This document shows, piece by piece, positions 1-24,230 of a DNA stretch of 64,000 nt; the stretch's first letter is position 1; the number at the start of each line of letters is the position of its first letter. Source of the DNA: Lagopus muta (Eukaryota; Chordata; Aves; Galliformes; Phasianidae). The notes below the pieces were generated by a model, which saw only the letters and a list, made by a program, of their open reading frames with translations, made no database searches and had not been told where the DNA came from. Both the position numbers and the translations under genes were made by a program. The DNA lies in the NCBI RefSeq assembly GCF_023343835.1, contig NC_064434.1:5809505-5873504 (forward strand). Reading direction: 5' to 3'.

Positions 1-898
1 ATCCCTCCCAAAAATACAACCCTAGGGATCCCTTCCTACTCAACTCTATGAAAACAAAGAGAACAGGCTCTAAAATGGAGGCCAGGTCAACCCATCCCAG
101 TCTGATGGATCCCATTTTGTATGGCCCTTTGAGCCCTCTCCATCAGCCAGCTGTTCACCCAAATCATTGTATCATTCTCTTTATGTAGAGAATACTGTGA
201 AAAGAAGTACTGAAAGCTCTACTGAAATCCAAAGAAGATTATGTCAACTGGCTTCTCTTGGGCAACTACACAACCTAATCCTAGAGCCAACGCACCACAG
301 TCTGCATTTTAACTCAGTGCTTTGGCCTCCAGGAAAGCATCCTCTTGTTGTACCCTATGATTCATGCCAGCTGCCTGAATAATCCCTCTCCTCTCCATTT
401 TCCCCCTTTTTAAAAGGGGGGAAAAAAAAACAGATTTTATAGCTCCCTCCAGCAGACCATTGCTCTCAGGCACTGACCTCAGCAGGACAAATCAATTACA
501 GATTTCTGTTTAATATTCCCTGCACACCTATGCCTCACCTTCACTGCCAGAAGAGCCCATATACACAGGGACCCACAGCCATCTGGTAACACCAGTGCAA
601 GGCTTATTGCCAAATAGACAAAGAACCCACCTGACCCAAATCCACAGCCACACCACTCTTCTCTCCCTTTCTCTGCCTTTTCAGTGCAATCCTTGGCTGC
701 TCAAGTGAGGCTGAATTGCTGCCAGCTGCGTGGCCTGGTGCCTGCTTCCAGGCTGGTGGGAAGGGCTTCACAGTTGAGCATGGTTAAATACTCTGCCAGC
801 TTCTCCATCAAGGTTGGTTTGTCCAACGTACCTGATGCAGGTTGTCCAAATCACTGGACTCAGTGGAGAACTAGGATGACAGGTGCCGTAAACGGAAT
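1..898. other. intergenic, no gene recognised
   Basis: I see no coding exon, RNA gene or clear repeat here. The short open frames are not supported by splice sites or known protein similarity. Parts around 170-300 could be a very old CR1 body, but the match is too weak to call. Confidence 0.4.
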
Positions 899-1165
899 GG
901 CTTAGGTTGGAGAGGAGCTTTAAGATCATCCAGTTTCAGTTTCCAGTTTCCAGTTTCATTCAGTAGGTTGCCCCCTACCAGCACAGGCTGCCCAGAGCTC
1001 CATCTGTGGCTTTGGGCACCACCACAGATTGGGGATCCACAGTTCTCTGGTCAGCAGTGCCATGTGAATAAAGATTTCCTCCTAATGTCTAACTTAATTT
1101 TCCCCTTTTAGTTCAAAACCATTCCCCCTTGACCTATCAATGACCTATCAGCTATTTACACCCGT
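899..1165 (-). repeat. CR1 LINE 3' fragment, diverged
   Basis: The + strand carries the reverse complement of a CR1 3' region. It reads from the 'ggttggagaggagcttta' part, through the 'caggctgcccagagc' segment, to the 'cccttgacctatca' segment. It is 5' truncated and well diverged, so it is an old copy. Confidence 0.7.
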
Positions 1166-4100
1166 GGTTGGGAGCACAAAACGCTGTGGTCCCACCATAC
1201 CCCACTGTCCACATCCCAGGAATAACCCAGCTAAGGAGAGCAGCCCATGTGCCTGCATTCCCCATCAGCCATCCCAAAGCTCTCCCACTCCATGTGTCCC
1301 ATTTCTGAGCGCAGGGCTGTTGCCTGCCGCGTTGCTTAAAAATGAGTGCAAATGTGGGGCTCCGTTGTTTTGACTGCGTCGCTCTATATTTACATTGCTT
1401 TTATTTTATTAGCATTCTTGGTTCTCTCTTTTTTTGCGTGTGACAGCAGAAGTATGTACTTCAAATGAATCACAACTGGGAGAGCTCTCCGGTGGCTTCC
1501 AGCTTTCTGCTGGGTTTGATCTCGTGTCCTGCCATCAGCCTGTGTGATGTTGAAAGCACGCAGGATCCCTCTGCTCCCCAGCTCTGTCGGAGTGCAAAAC
1601 GTGAGAACTCCTCGGATCAGCTTCAAGGAGCTCTGCCTTGTTTTCAAGCTGAATAACTTGGGTTTATTTCAGGAACAAGGAGGCCTCATCTGCAGCAGCC
1701 TCCCTTTCCATGGGCTGTGGAGAGCTGCGCTGGGTTAGGGTCAGCAGAGCAAGCAGTGATTTATCAGCAGCGCTCATAAGTGAGAGCTGAGGCGTGCAAG
1801 CTTGATCCAGGAAAATGTTTTACTCGTCAAACCATAAAGAAAAAAAAAAGCAACAGCTTATTCCATCTCTGCGCTCCGTGGCCACGTGGTTACCTTATCC
1901 CCAGGCGTGATCAAGTGGCTCCAACTGGAGTATAGTCTCATTAAGGTTGGAAATGGAGCCTTTGTCCGTAAAAGCACCCTGTGTAGCTGGGACTGGGGGC
2001 ATGCTCAGCCTGGGCTCTTTTTTGGGGCAGGATTTGCCACGTGAAACCATGTGGGATTCCATCTCTACTATCAGACCAGTCCTTCATCTCCTTCCCACTT
2101 CCCTGTAGGGTTGCACACATGCAAGAGGAGTTGGGCACTTCTTTGTCTTGCAAGGGACCCAAGGGCAGCCTTGCTCCATTGCTCAGGGTTGAGAGCAGCA
2201 CTGGCATCCCTCTTTTCTGCTACCCCACTGGGAATAACTCATTCCCAGCATCAGAGCCTAAGAGGGACCCAAACAAAATCCCTCACCTGAGGAACACCCA
2301 GGACCAAAGTGGAGTCCCATAGTTCCCAACAAACTCGAGGTAATTGCCTGGTGGAACCAGAGGCTGTGGGAGCCCAGAGGGGGAATGATGAAATTCATTC
2401 TGCAAAGGTCCACCCGTGGCTAACAAAAAAAGCATTTCAGATGCAGTTTGCACTTTGGGATGGCCATAAATTCCTGTATTGGAAGTGTCCAGACAGGGGC
2501 TGTCTGCTTTGCCCCATCCCATTTTGGGGCTGTCGTTGTTCTCCAAAAATTGAGATGGGATTCTGAGCCAGAAGCGTTCAATTCAACCCAGTGCTGCTGT
2601 CAGAGAGATTTTCCTTTCCTGCTGCCACTCCATCTCCATCATTAGGCTTCAGAATTAACAGCTTTCCTCCGTTTGCTGCTTCCTCAATGCAGCTGCTCGC
2701 CCGCTGATGCTGCTTCAATCCAAGCACTTGTCCCAGAATCTCCTCTTTGGGAAGAACTCCAATCTGAGCACATGGGAAGGGGACCCCACACTTCTTTGTC
2801 TGCACCCAAGAGCCCCGTGGGCTGCAGGATGAGTCCTGCTGCTCACCGCAGCCCTGGGACAAGCAAAGCAAGGCAAAACAGCAACGAGAAAACAACCCTG
2901 CTCCTCCGGCTGTGCCCGGGATCAGACCTCCGTGTTCCTGATGGGTGAATAACTTACAGCAAGACGATGTATTTATAGCAACGAGCTCATGAGTTTTTAA
3001 TTAAAATTCCATTTTCTTTTGCTCCAGATGGCACGAACAACCGTTTTGGTGTTTTCATTGGGTTTTTAAGGGATCACGCGGCTCCTGCTGGGCAGGGTTT
3101 GTTCTGGGGCACAGGAGGGCACTGGGGAGGGTTCTTGCACCCCACACCACATGTTGGCTGCCTTGGTGGGTTTGTTGGAGAGGGAAGGAGGTTGTCCACC
3201 CCCTACACCCATGTCTCATCCTCGAGGACTGCAACCACCCTGCTGCTGCAGAGGCAGAGCAACTCACAGGTCAGGAACAGCTCAGTGTCAGCAGCCATCA
3301 CATCAGGGAGCCGAGCCATCCGCCAGCACTGAGCAGAGCTGGCAGGGCAGGACAATGTGTTCGAGAGCAGAAAGGGCGAACAGGGATGTGGGATGTGCCA
3401 GAGCCTGTCCACACCATCGTGACCCCATTCCCACCATCCCATCCCCATCATTCCATTCTCACCATCCCATCCCGCCCATTCAGTCCCTGTTGTCCTATCC
3501 TCACTACCCTATCCCCCCATAGTTCTATCCCCACCATCCCTTTCTGAGGAATCCCAGCTCAGCAGGGCACAGGGTGCCGCTCTCTCATTTCAGACATTCA
3601 CACTTCTACTTCCTAACCTTCGGCTCACACAGGGGAACCAGGGGACTGAGGACACCCAATTTTCCTGCCCATTCCCACCACACCTGGTGAGTCCAGAGAG
3701 CCTGGGGTGACACACAGATCTCGAGCTGGAGCCCCAGCCCCAGCCCAAAGTGGGATGTGAAGCACTGAGAGGATTTTGGGCCAGTTCCACTGTGCTGCTG
3801 TTTTCCACATGAACGGCTCGATGAGACAGAGATGTGTTGTGGGAAACTTCCAACTCAGTGACCCTGTGCAGAAATCCAAGTTCTGCATTTCGTTAGCAAA
3901 ATGTTTTGCAGCAGAGGGTGCAGTGCAGATGCATAACCCTGGGACACTTATGCAGAACTCATCAGCAAGAAAGGGCTAAAATACTGCAGAAAAAAAGTCT
4001 CCAAAGAAAAAGGGCTGGGCAGTCCTTCACCTGCCTTGGGGAAAGAAGCAGAGCACTCTGTTTAAGGTGCAGGAGCCTTCAAATTTCGAGCCCAAGGTCC

Positions 4101-4310
4101 TGTGCAGGGCATGCCAGGCTACCTCAGCATACAAAGCATCCAAGAAAGAATCAGACTGAGTCAGACCCTCATGGTGCACAGAGGGCGGTTGGAGCATGCT
4201 GCACTCAGGAAGTGGCACTGGTCCATCTGAGTGCTGCTGATCAGAGATGTACGAGGGATAAGATCTGGTGTACCAGAGGACTCTTGGCTACTACCCTGTG
4301 CTGCTTACTG
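1166..4310. other. intergenic, no gene recognised
   Basis: No supported exon was found. Around 3420-3540 there is a short pyrimidine-rich run of degenerate 'ccatccc' repeats. The rest is GC-rich unique-looking sequence upstream of KCNK3. Confidence 0.4.
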
Positions 4311-4319
4311 CCTGGAGAA

Positions 4320-4695
4320 ACCACCCCATCGCACCCCATACCATCTCACTATATACCAGTACTTCTCATCCCAACACATCCTAATACATTACGTACCATC
4401 ACAACCCATTCCACCCCATCCCATTCTGTTCAACCAATCCCATCCTACCTTATCCCATCCAACTCATCTCATCCTACCCAATCCCATTCTAACAAAAGTC
4501 ACCCCATCCCATCCCATCCCATCCCATCCCATCCCATCCCATCCCATCCCATCCCATCCCATCCCATCCCATCCTATCCAGCAGTTCCCATTCTATCCAA
4601 TCCATATCGTTCCATCCAATGTGCCCCATCCCATTCAATCCATCCCATCCCATTGCATCCACCCAATCCCACTCCATCTTATTCCATCCAACCAA
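4320..4695. repeat. (ATCCC)n microsatellite with degenerate flanks
   Basis: A clean run of the pentamer ATCCC spans about 4505-4576. It is embedded in a wider degenerate array of 'catccca'-type units. Proline/serine/histidine-rich open frames across it are artefacts of the repeat. Confidence 0.85.
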
Positions 4696-5379
4696 CCCTC
4701 CTCCCTTCCCCTCCCCCCACCAAGAGCCAGTTGCTCTCCCAACCTCTGCTTTGCAGAGGAACACAGCTCCTTGCCCTTTTATTTGCTATCCAGCTACAGG
4801 AAGGTCAGGGAGTTGCTGCCCAAGGGGGACAGGTGACAGCCCCAGCCCTATCGCTCTGCTCCATCTGCACATCCTCGCTCCTGAGGAAGATCCATGGGAC
4901 CCAAACCCTCTCCTTAGGAACCATCCCCATTCAAGCAGTGGCACAAAGCCCATCTCTGCCCCAGGGATGGCCCCAGCAGCCCCCTCCCCACCGGCTGCAG
5001 TCTGGCTGTCGGGGTGGAAACGCATTAATGCCGGCGCAGATCCCACAAAGACAAAATAAAAAGCCTTTGGGGAGTGACTCGGCAGCTCAGCCGGAAGAGA
5101 GACAGCACAGTTTTCTTTTCAGGAGGTCTTCTTGGCTTCTCTCTTTTTAAAAAATTTTATTTTATTTTTGGCAGCCGTGATGGCAGCAAGGAGGGAGTAA
5201 ATGGCCTTGCCTGAGCCCGGATGCATTTGTGGCTTTCAAGAGGCAGAAGTGTCCGGAGTTTGAGAGGCTCTGTGCTTCAGAGGGCATGAGTCACAGCCAT
5301 GCAGTGGGGATGGATGGGGAGGAAGGGAGGGAGAGAGAAGGGCTGAGATCCCGTGTGGGGATTTGGGAGAAGGGTTCAG

Positions 5380-5730
5380 GAATGGAGGAGCAGGGTGCTG
5401 GAATGCTGGAGAAGTATTCTGAGGTGAAGGATGCTGGGATGTAGGTGCAGAGTTCTGGGGTGCAGGAGCAGAAATGTGGGAGAAGAGTGCTGGGGTGCAG
5501 GAGCAGGGAAGCAGGAGCAGAGTTAGGGATGCAAGAACAGGTTGATGGAGTGCAGGAGGAGGGATAGAGGAGCAGGGTTCAGGGATGGAGGGGCAGAGAT
5601 GCAAGATGATGGGATGGACAAGCAAGATAGTGGGATGCAAGAGCAGAATTAGAGGGTGGAGGAGCAGGGATGCAGGAGCAGTTTTGGGATGGAGGGGCAG
5701 AGTTCAGGGGTGGAAGAGAAGGATGCAGAG
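5380..5730. repeat. degenerate minisatellite, 'gatgcaggagcag' unit
   Basis: Imperfect tandem copies of a unit of about 20-30 bp built on 'ggatgcaggagcagagtt' run through this segment. No coding signal is associated with it. Confidence 0.6.
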
Positions 5731-6475
5731 ATGCGTGAGTACAGTGTCAGGGCAGGTGGCCATATCCCAGCACCACTTTGCAGAGAAATGTTGTCCAACA
5801 CATAAAGCCCTTCCCCAGGGGCACTGTAGCACAGCAAATGAGATGCCCCTCTCCCTGTACAGTGAGAGACAGGAGGAAAAAAGGGACAGGGCCATTACAC
5901 GAGCCTTCATCACTTTGATGCCAGAAGTGAAGTTGTGCTCACACCCTGCTTGTCTCTGCTTGGCCTGCCTCTGCTTCCCTTCCTTGATCCCTTCATCCTC
6001 TTCTTCTTGTGGCTCCCATCCTGGGTATGGGACCAATGATGCACCCTGACCTCTAGGGTTTGGGAAATGGGGCTCATCCCCTCTCAGCTCCTTGCTGCTG
6101 CTTTCCTGCATGCAAAGCAAGAGATCCTGGAGCTGCAGCCTCCAGCAGCTGGGAGCAATAAGCCAGGCTGTTGCTGGGGCTCAGCAAGGAGCAGCAGAGA
6201 AGCACAGAGCTGCTGGGTGCTCCCCAAGAGGAGGGGCTGGCTGCCTCTGCCTTTTCCTGCCCGGGACTGCGTTGGTGGGTGATGCAGCAGCTGAAGGCAA
6301 CAGCTTGTGTTGTGCTCTGTTTGCTCACACCTCACAGCTCCCCGTTGGCAAAGAGCAAATCTCATGCTGAGGAAGCAGCACCACAACAGCATCTGAGCAC
6401 CCCCGAAGTCATTTTGACTTTTCTCAATGGGACTTTTCTCAATTCTGCCTTTTGCACGACCCGTCACTTAAGCAG
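5731..6475. other. intergenic, no gene recognised
   Basis: GC-rich sequence with no supported exon or repeat family. Confidence 0.35.
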
Positions 6476-19575
<13,100 letters not shown>

Positions 19576-21235
19576 GTACCATGGACACTTTGGCCAAGAT
19601 CTCATCTTGGTCACAACATGAGGAACTTCCTCATGTCCCAGGATGTCTGGGATCTGATGCAGTGGGGCTGCAGCCTCCAAGTGGGCTGTAACCTCAGGAT
19701 GTTAGGACAGATGCAGGATCCTGGGGAATCAGGATGGCTTCAGGAGCCCTTGGTCCTGTCCAAGTCTTCGCCAATTGTGACGGGAGAAAGAAGCAGGGGC
19801 CACCAGTTTATTTTATTTTAATTTAATTTTATGTCATTTCATTTTGTTTTGCAAACCACTCCTCAAAATGTGAAACTTGAAGTCCTGGAGAGTGTGTTAA
19901 CCTGATGGAAAGCTGCTGGGGGGAACAAGCATGGGGACAGCTCAGATATACACACACACACATTTCTGCCTGGGCTGCTGGGGAGCCCAAAGACCCCCAC
20001 TCCCACCCTCTTGTCCAAGTGTGCAAGGCATGAGCGGGGTGTGTGTGGGCACCGTGGGCTCCATGAGGCAGGGAGGAGCCAGACTGCTGTGGTGTGCACA
20101 CAACAAATAGGCTAAGAGGGGCTTAGATGGAGATTTTACAGCTCCTTGTTAGGGGGAGATACCAGGAGTCGTGTAGCTGAAAATGTCACCCGTGACCAAG
20201 AAGTTCAGTGTTCTATCCAGAAACGGTGGTGCCCAGGGTGCCCTCAGCATCCTGACCCCCATCCCCTTTGCACAGCTCTGAGGCTGGAGCTGTCACCTTA
20301 TGCAAAGAATTTGGGAAGGAGACAGCCTGAGGTATGGGGAAGGTTTTCACCTTCTTCTTCACTCCATCTGAGCTGCACCTCCAAGCCTGTGCCCCACGGC
20401 ACCCCATGGCACCCCATGGCACCCCATGGCACCCAGCACCATGAGCCCAGCTTGTGGGATGCCCCCATTCCCCCTGCCCTATGGTTCACAGTTTCCATCG
20501 CCCCTCGTCCTCCAGCAATGAAAGCACAGGTCACTGGGGACAGGGGGAAATCAGGACAGCAGGACCTCACTTTGACTCCCCTCAAAGCCCCATCAGGGGC
20601 CACCAGGACTTGGGGGACAACCCAGTGTGCCTGTCCCCAGCGAGGCATTTCTTTTCTCAACTTTTAACAGAAGAAAAACTATGTATTTCTAATACTTGAT
20701 GACGTGTACATACTGTTAGATACCAGAGAGGATATTTATTATAAATGATGCTATAATCGTATCTATAGAAATCTATAAATATCTATTGTAAGGGAGTCTT
20801 GTGGGAACCTTGCTGATGACTCCAGGGAACTTCTTTTTGCTCTCTGCATCCGTCTCATCCTTAGGACACCGACGGGGAACAGGATCCCCCCAATGAGGTT
20901 ACTCAGTTTCTCATGCCAAAGTATATTTGTACTGCTGATTGACTTTCAATATGGAGAGAAATAAAGGTTGATTGGAATCTCGGCACCACTTGGGGCACCT
21001 CGCTCCGAGCCTCTGGGTGGGTTCTTGCACTGATGGCTATGAGGACATCTCAAGGCCAGGGTCACCTGAGTCCCTATGGGCCATCAGCAGAGCCCAGGGC
21101 TTCTCTCCTGCCTTTAAGTGGATCAAACGGGTTTCATTCAAACCCAGCACCTAATCTAATCATGTTAAGCCTGCAAAGAGCAGATCTAGCTTGCAGCAGC
21201 TGATGGGGATGCGGCTTTTCCATCGGCACCTTTCA

Positions 21236-21450
21236 CCCTACCCAGAACTGGTAAGGCTGTACCTGGATGCTGGGATCAGTGCTGGCCCCCCTCAGTGCCA
21301 GAAGGATGTGGGCACATGGGGAGAGCCCAGCACAGGGCCTGGAGCTCTGCTGAGAAGAGAGCTGAAAGAGCTGGGGCTGCTCAACCTGGAGTGGGGGAGG
21401 CTCAGGGGAAACCCATCCACGGCCATAAATCCCTGCCCCTGGTTACTCCC
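21236..21450 (+). repeat. probable old CR1 fragment
   Basis: Segments such as 'gagctgaaagagctggggctg' followed by 'ctcaacctggag' recall the CR1 interior in + orientation. The copy is decayed and lacks a clear 3' terminus. Confidence 0.45.
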
Positions 21451-21789
21451 TCCTCACATCTGCCACCCTCCTCCGGACGAGTGATTTTTTTTTTCCACCT
21501 CTCAGATTATTTATATTTCCGTGTCATTCATAGCCCAAATATTTACAGTGCACTGGAGAGACTTAAAATTCCTGGCTGGTATTAAGCAGCATGGCCTTTT
21601 CCTCTGGGTATCCTGCAAAGAGGAGGAGAGAGGGATGGACGTGGCTAAGCTGTGCCATGTACACATGATGCTGGGGATGATGGCCACCAAAAGGGACACT
21701 GAGGTGACTCAGGGGGGCTTCAGGGGTTGGAGGAACCCTTGGGTTCAGGCAGGGAGCAGCAAAGGTGGCTGTCCCCAGGGGCTTCAGGT

Positions 21790-22275
21790 GAAACCCTTTC
21801 CATTCTGGTGTCTCCATGGTTGGCATCTCCATGGTTGGCATCTCTATGGTTGTAATCTCCTTGGTTGACATCTCCCCGATTGGCATCTCCATGGTCAGCA
21901 TCTCTTTGTGGCTTTATCTCTCCATGGTTGATATCTCCACAGTTGGCATCTCCATGGTTGACGTTTCCATGATTGACTTCTCTCCTTGGTTGATATCCCT
22001 ATGGTTGACATCCCCACAGTTGGTATCTCTCCACGGCTGAAATCCCTTTGGTTGACATCTCTCCATGGTTGGCATCGTCATGGTTGATGTCTCTACAGCT
22101 GGAATCTTCTTGGTTGGCAATTCCACAGCTGACATCTCCTTGGTTGCTAACTTCATGGTGGATATCCCCATGGCTGACAACTCTCCATGGTTGGCACCTT
22201 CGTGGTTGACATCTCCATGGTTGACATCTCCTTGCTTGATATCTCCATAGCAGAAATCTCCATGGTTGACACCCT
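21790..22275. repeat. minisatellite, 'catctccatggttggcatc' unit
   Basis: About 25 degenerate copies of an 18-20 bp unit with the core 'ctccatggttga/g' run in tandem. Isoleucine/methionine-rich frames across it are artefacts. Confidence 0.85.
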
Positions 22276-23259
22276 TGTGCCCTCTGCATACTGATATCAC
22301 CTGGCTGGATGTCTCTCCCTTCCCAGCACTCTTTCTGCTCCCTGCCTGCCTGGAGTCCCAGAGTGGGATGCCCCCATTCACCCCCTGTCCCTCATCCAGC
22401 ATTGGGGCCACATGGATGAGAGCAGGATGGAGGCACATGGCAGTGTCTGTGCCACCTCCATTCCCATCCCCGCAATGCTGGAGGGCAAAGTGCGTGTTTG
22501 AAGTTGTGGAAAACAAAGCACAGCAAACAAGGACGGATGGAAAATCTCCGGCTGGCGGTGCCATCCCCTGCCCATCCCCATCCTCCTGTCCGTCAGGCAG
22601 GAAATCAGATTAGGGTTTGAAATGAGCAGAGCGTGCTCTTAATGAAGGGACCAACATCACATCCTTATTAATTACAGCAGGGCCTTGTTTGGTGATAGGC
22701 AGCCCCAGTATGAAAGTGCAGAGCTGCACGACTAGGCACGAGCGTGCACAGGCGTGCAAATAAGTCACACATATAGGGACCAACCCCATGCCAGCAGCCT
22801 GCAGAGTGCCCCAGTGTGCTGGGCATCCTCACTGCCCCATTCTCCTGCCCCCAGGGACGCAGTCTTTCCCCAGGTGTTCCCTCCATAGATGCCAGCCCCA
22901 TACCCCAGGGTGCACACTTGTGTACAATGCCTTGTGTGCACTGCACGTGTGTGCATGCATGTGCAATGCATGCCCCATCCTCTGCAGTGACGTTTTCCGT
23001 GGGCAAAGGCAGAGGGGAGGGCTGGGGGCTGTTTGCCTTCATGTCTGCCATGAGCAACGATGAGAAATGGCTGTGAGTGAGGTGCCACCAAAGAAGGAGA
23101 ACGCAGCAGGGCAGGTGGGTGGAGGCCCAGAGGTCTCACTCCGCCGTCCCTCCCCCTCTCTATTTCTGGAGGACCCCCCCGCCTTGGGATGCTCCATCTC
23201 CACTGGATGCGATGCCCACGCGTGTTTCCTGCAGCTCCCAGCATAGGAAGGGTTAACAC
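22276..23259. other. intergenic, no gene recognised
   Basis: No supported exon. A short 'tgtgcatgcatgtgcaatgcatg' type alternating tract lies near 22940-22975. Confidence 0.4.
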
Positions 23260-23575
23260 CACGTGGATTTCTCTTTCCTTTCCCCCTCCCCCCCCCCCTT
23301 CCCCGCCCTCCGCTTCTTATCTCCCCCCCGTCCCATGGGGTCACGGCCCCCGGGGCTGACGTCGGATGGAAAAACAATTCGTCTCCGGCTGTCGGGGATG
23401 GGGGGTGGGGGGCGGGCGAGGGGCCAACGCGGGGCCGGGGGATACAGCGAGAGCTCGAGGGGTTGGTGGGGGTTGGGAGATGCTGCCCACCACGAGAGAG
23501 TGAGGGGTGGGGGGGGGATGCGGCCCCGCTCGAGGTGGGGGCACGAGTGGGAGAGCCGAGGGTGGCACCGATCCT

Positions 23576-23592
23576 GCAGCGCCATCTGGTGG
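23576..23592 (-). promoter_or_regulatory. candidate CTCF site
   Basis: The minus strand reads CCACCAGATGGCGCTGC, a close match to the vertebrate CTCF core. It lies about 640 bp upstream of SLC35F6 in the CpG island. Occupancy is inferred only. Confidence 0.55.
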
Positions 23593-23619
23593 CGCCTGGA
23601 GAGTGCGGGGACACGGGGA

Positions 23620-23930
23620 CAGCGTGGGGGGATATGGGGAGGGGGGGATAAGGGGACGGGGGAGCACTACGGGAATACGGGGACATGGGGATATGGGGAC
23701 ACGGGGGATAAGGGGACATGGGGACAAGGCAGCACCTGCGGTACGGGGACATGGGGAGTATGGGGACAGGGGGACCCGGGGACTGGGGGACACTGGGACA
23801 TGGAGACAAGGGGACACGGGGACAAGAAGGAAAGGGGTCCGCTTTGGGGTACGTGGGCAGGGGGCAATGGGGACATGGAGACAGCGGGACACCACGGAGG
23901 TACGGGGGCAGGGGGGCGTGGGGACACGAG
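23620..23930. repeat. G-rich 'ggggaca' tandem block
   Basis: Degenerate 9-bp units of the type 'acggggaca' and 'atggggaca' repeat for about 300 bp. Every unit carries a run of four G, so the + strand can form G-quadruplexes. Confidence 0.75.
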
Positions 23931-24230
23931 CGTGGAGGCAGACGTTTCCTTCTCCCATGGGGGCGCCGCGGGGAGTGCACGGTCCGCCTGCGGGCAGCGA
24001 GGGGCGTGGCCAAGTGCGGAGTGGGCGTGGCCACGCACAGAGGGGCGGGGAAGGGGAGTGGTTAGAGGGAGGGGGCGTGATCGAGGCAGCGTGAGAGCGT
24101 GGCCAATGGGAGAGAGAGGAGGTGGGTGGAGGGCGGGGCTAAGCGTCGGGGGGCGGGGCTAAGACGAGTGGAGGCGGGGCTTCGGCCGCCCCGGTGCAGG
24201 GCGGGAGGTGGCGGCGGCGGCGGGGGGAGC

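Larger units (their letters stand above)
23260..24230 (+). promoter_or_regulatory. SLC35F6 CpG island and promoter region
   Basis: CpG-dense sequence extends up to the SLC35F6 start. It contains a CRE-like TGACGTC at about 23357, a strong CTCF-like site at 23576-23592, a G-rich tandem block at 23620-23930, and repeated GGGGCGGGGC-type Sp1 boxes at about 24040-24190. No TATA box is apparent. Confidence 0.6.

Noticed and set aside
170-380. Possible CR1 interior or small coding exon near the left edge
   Set aside because: Similarity was too faint to assign, and there are no paired splice sites or conserved peptide.
4498-4580. Possible CRISPR-like or telomeric array
   Set aside because: It is a simple ATCCC pentamer without spacers. 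It is not the TTAGGG telomere unit, and the genome is eukaryotic.
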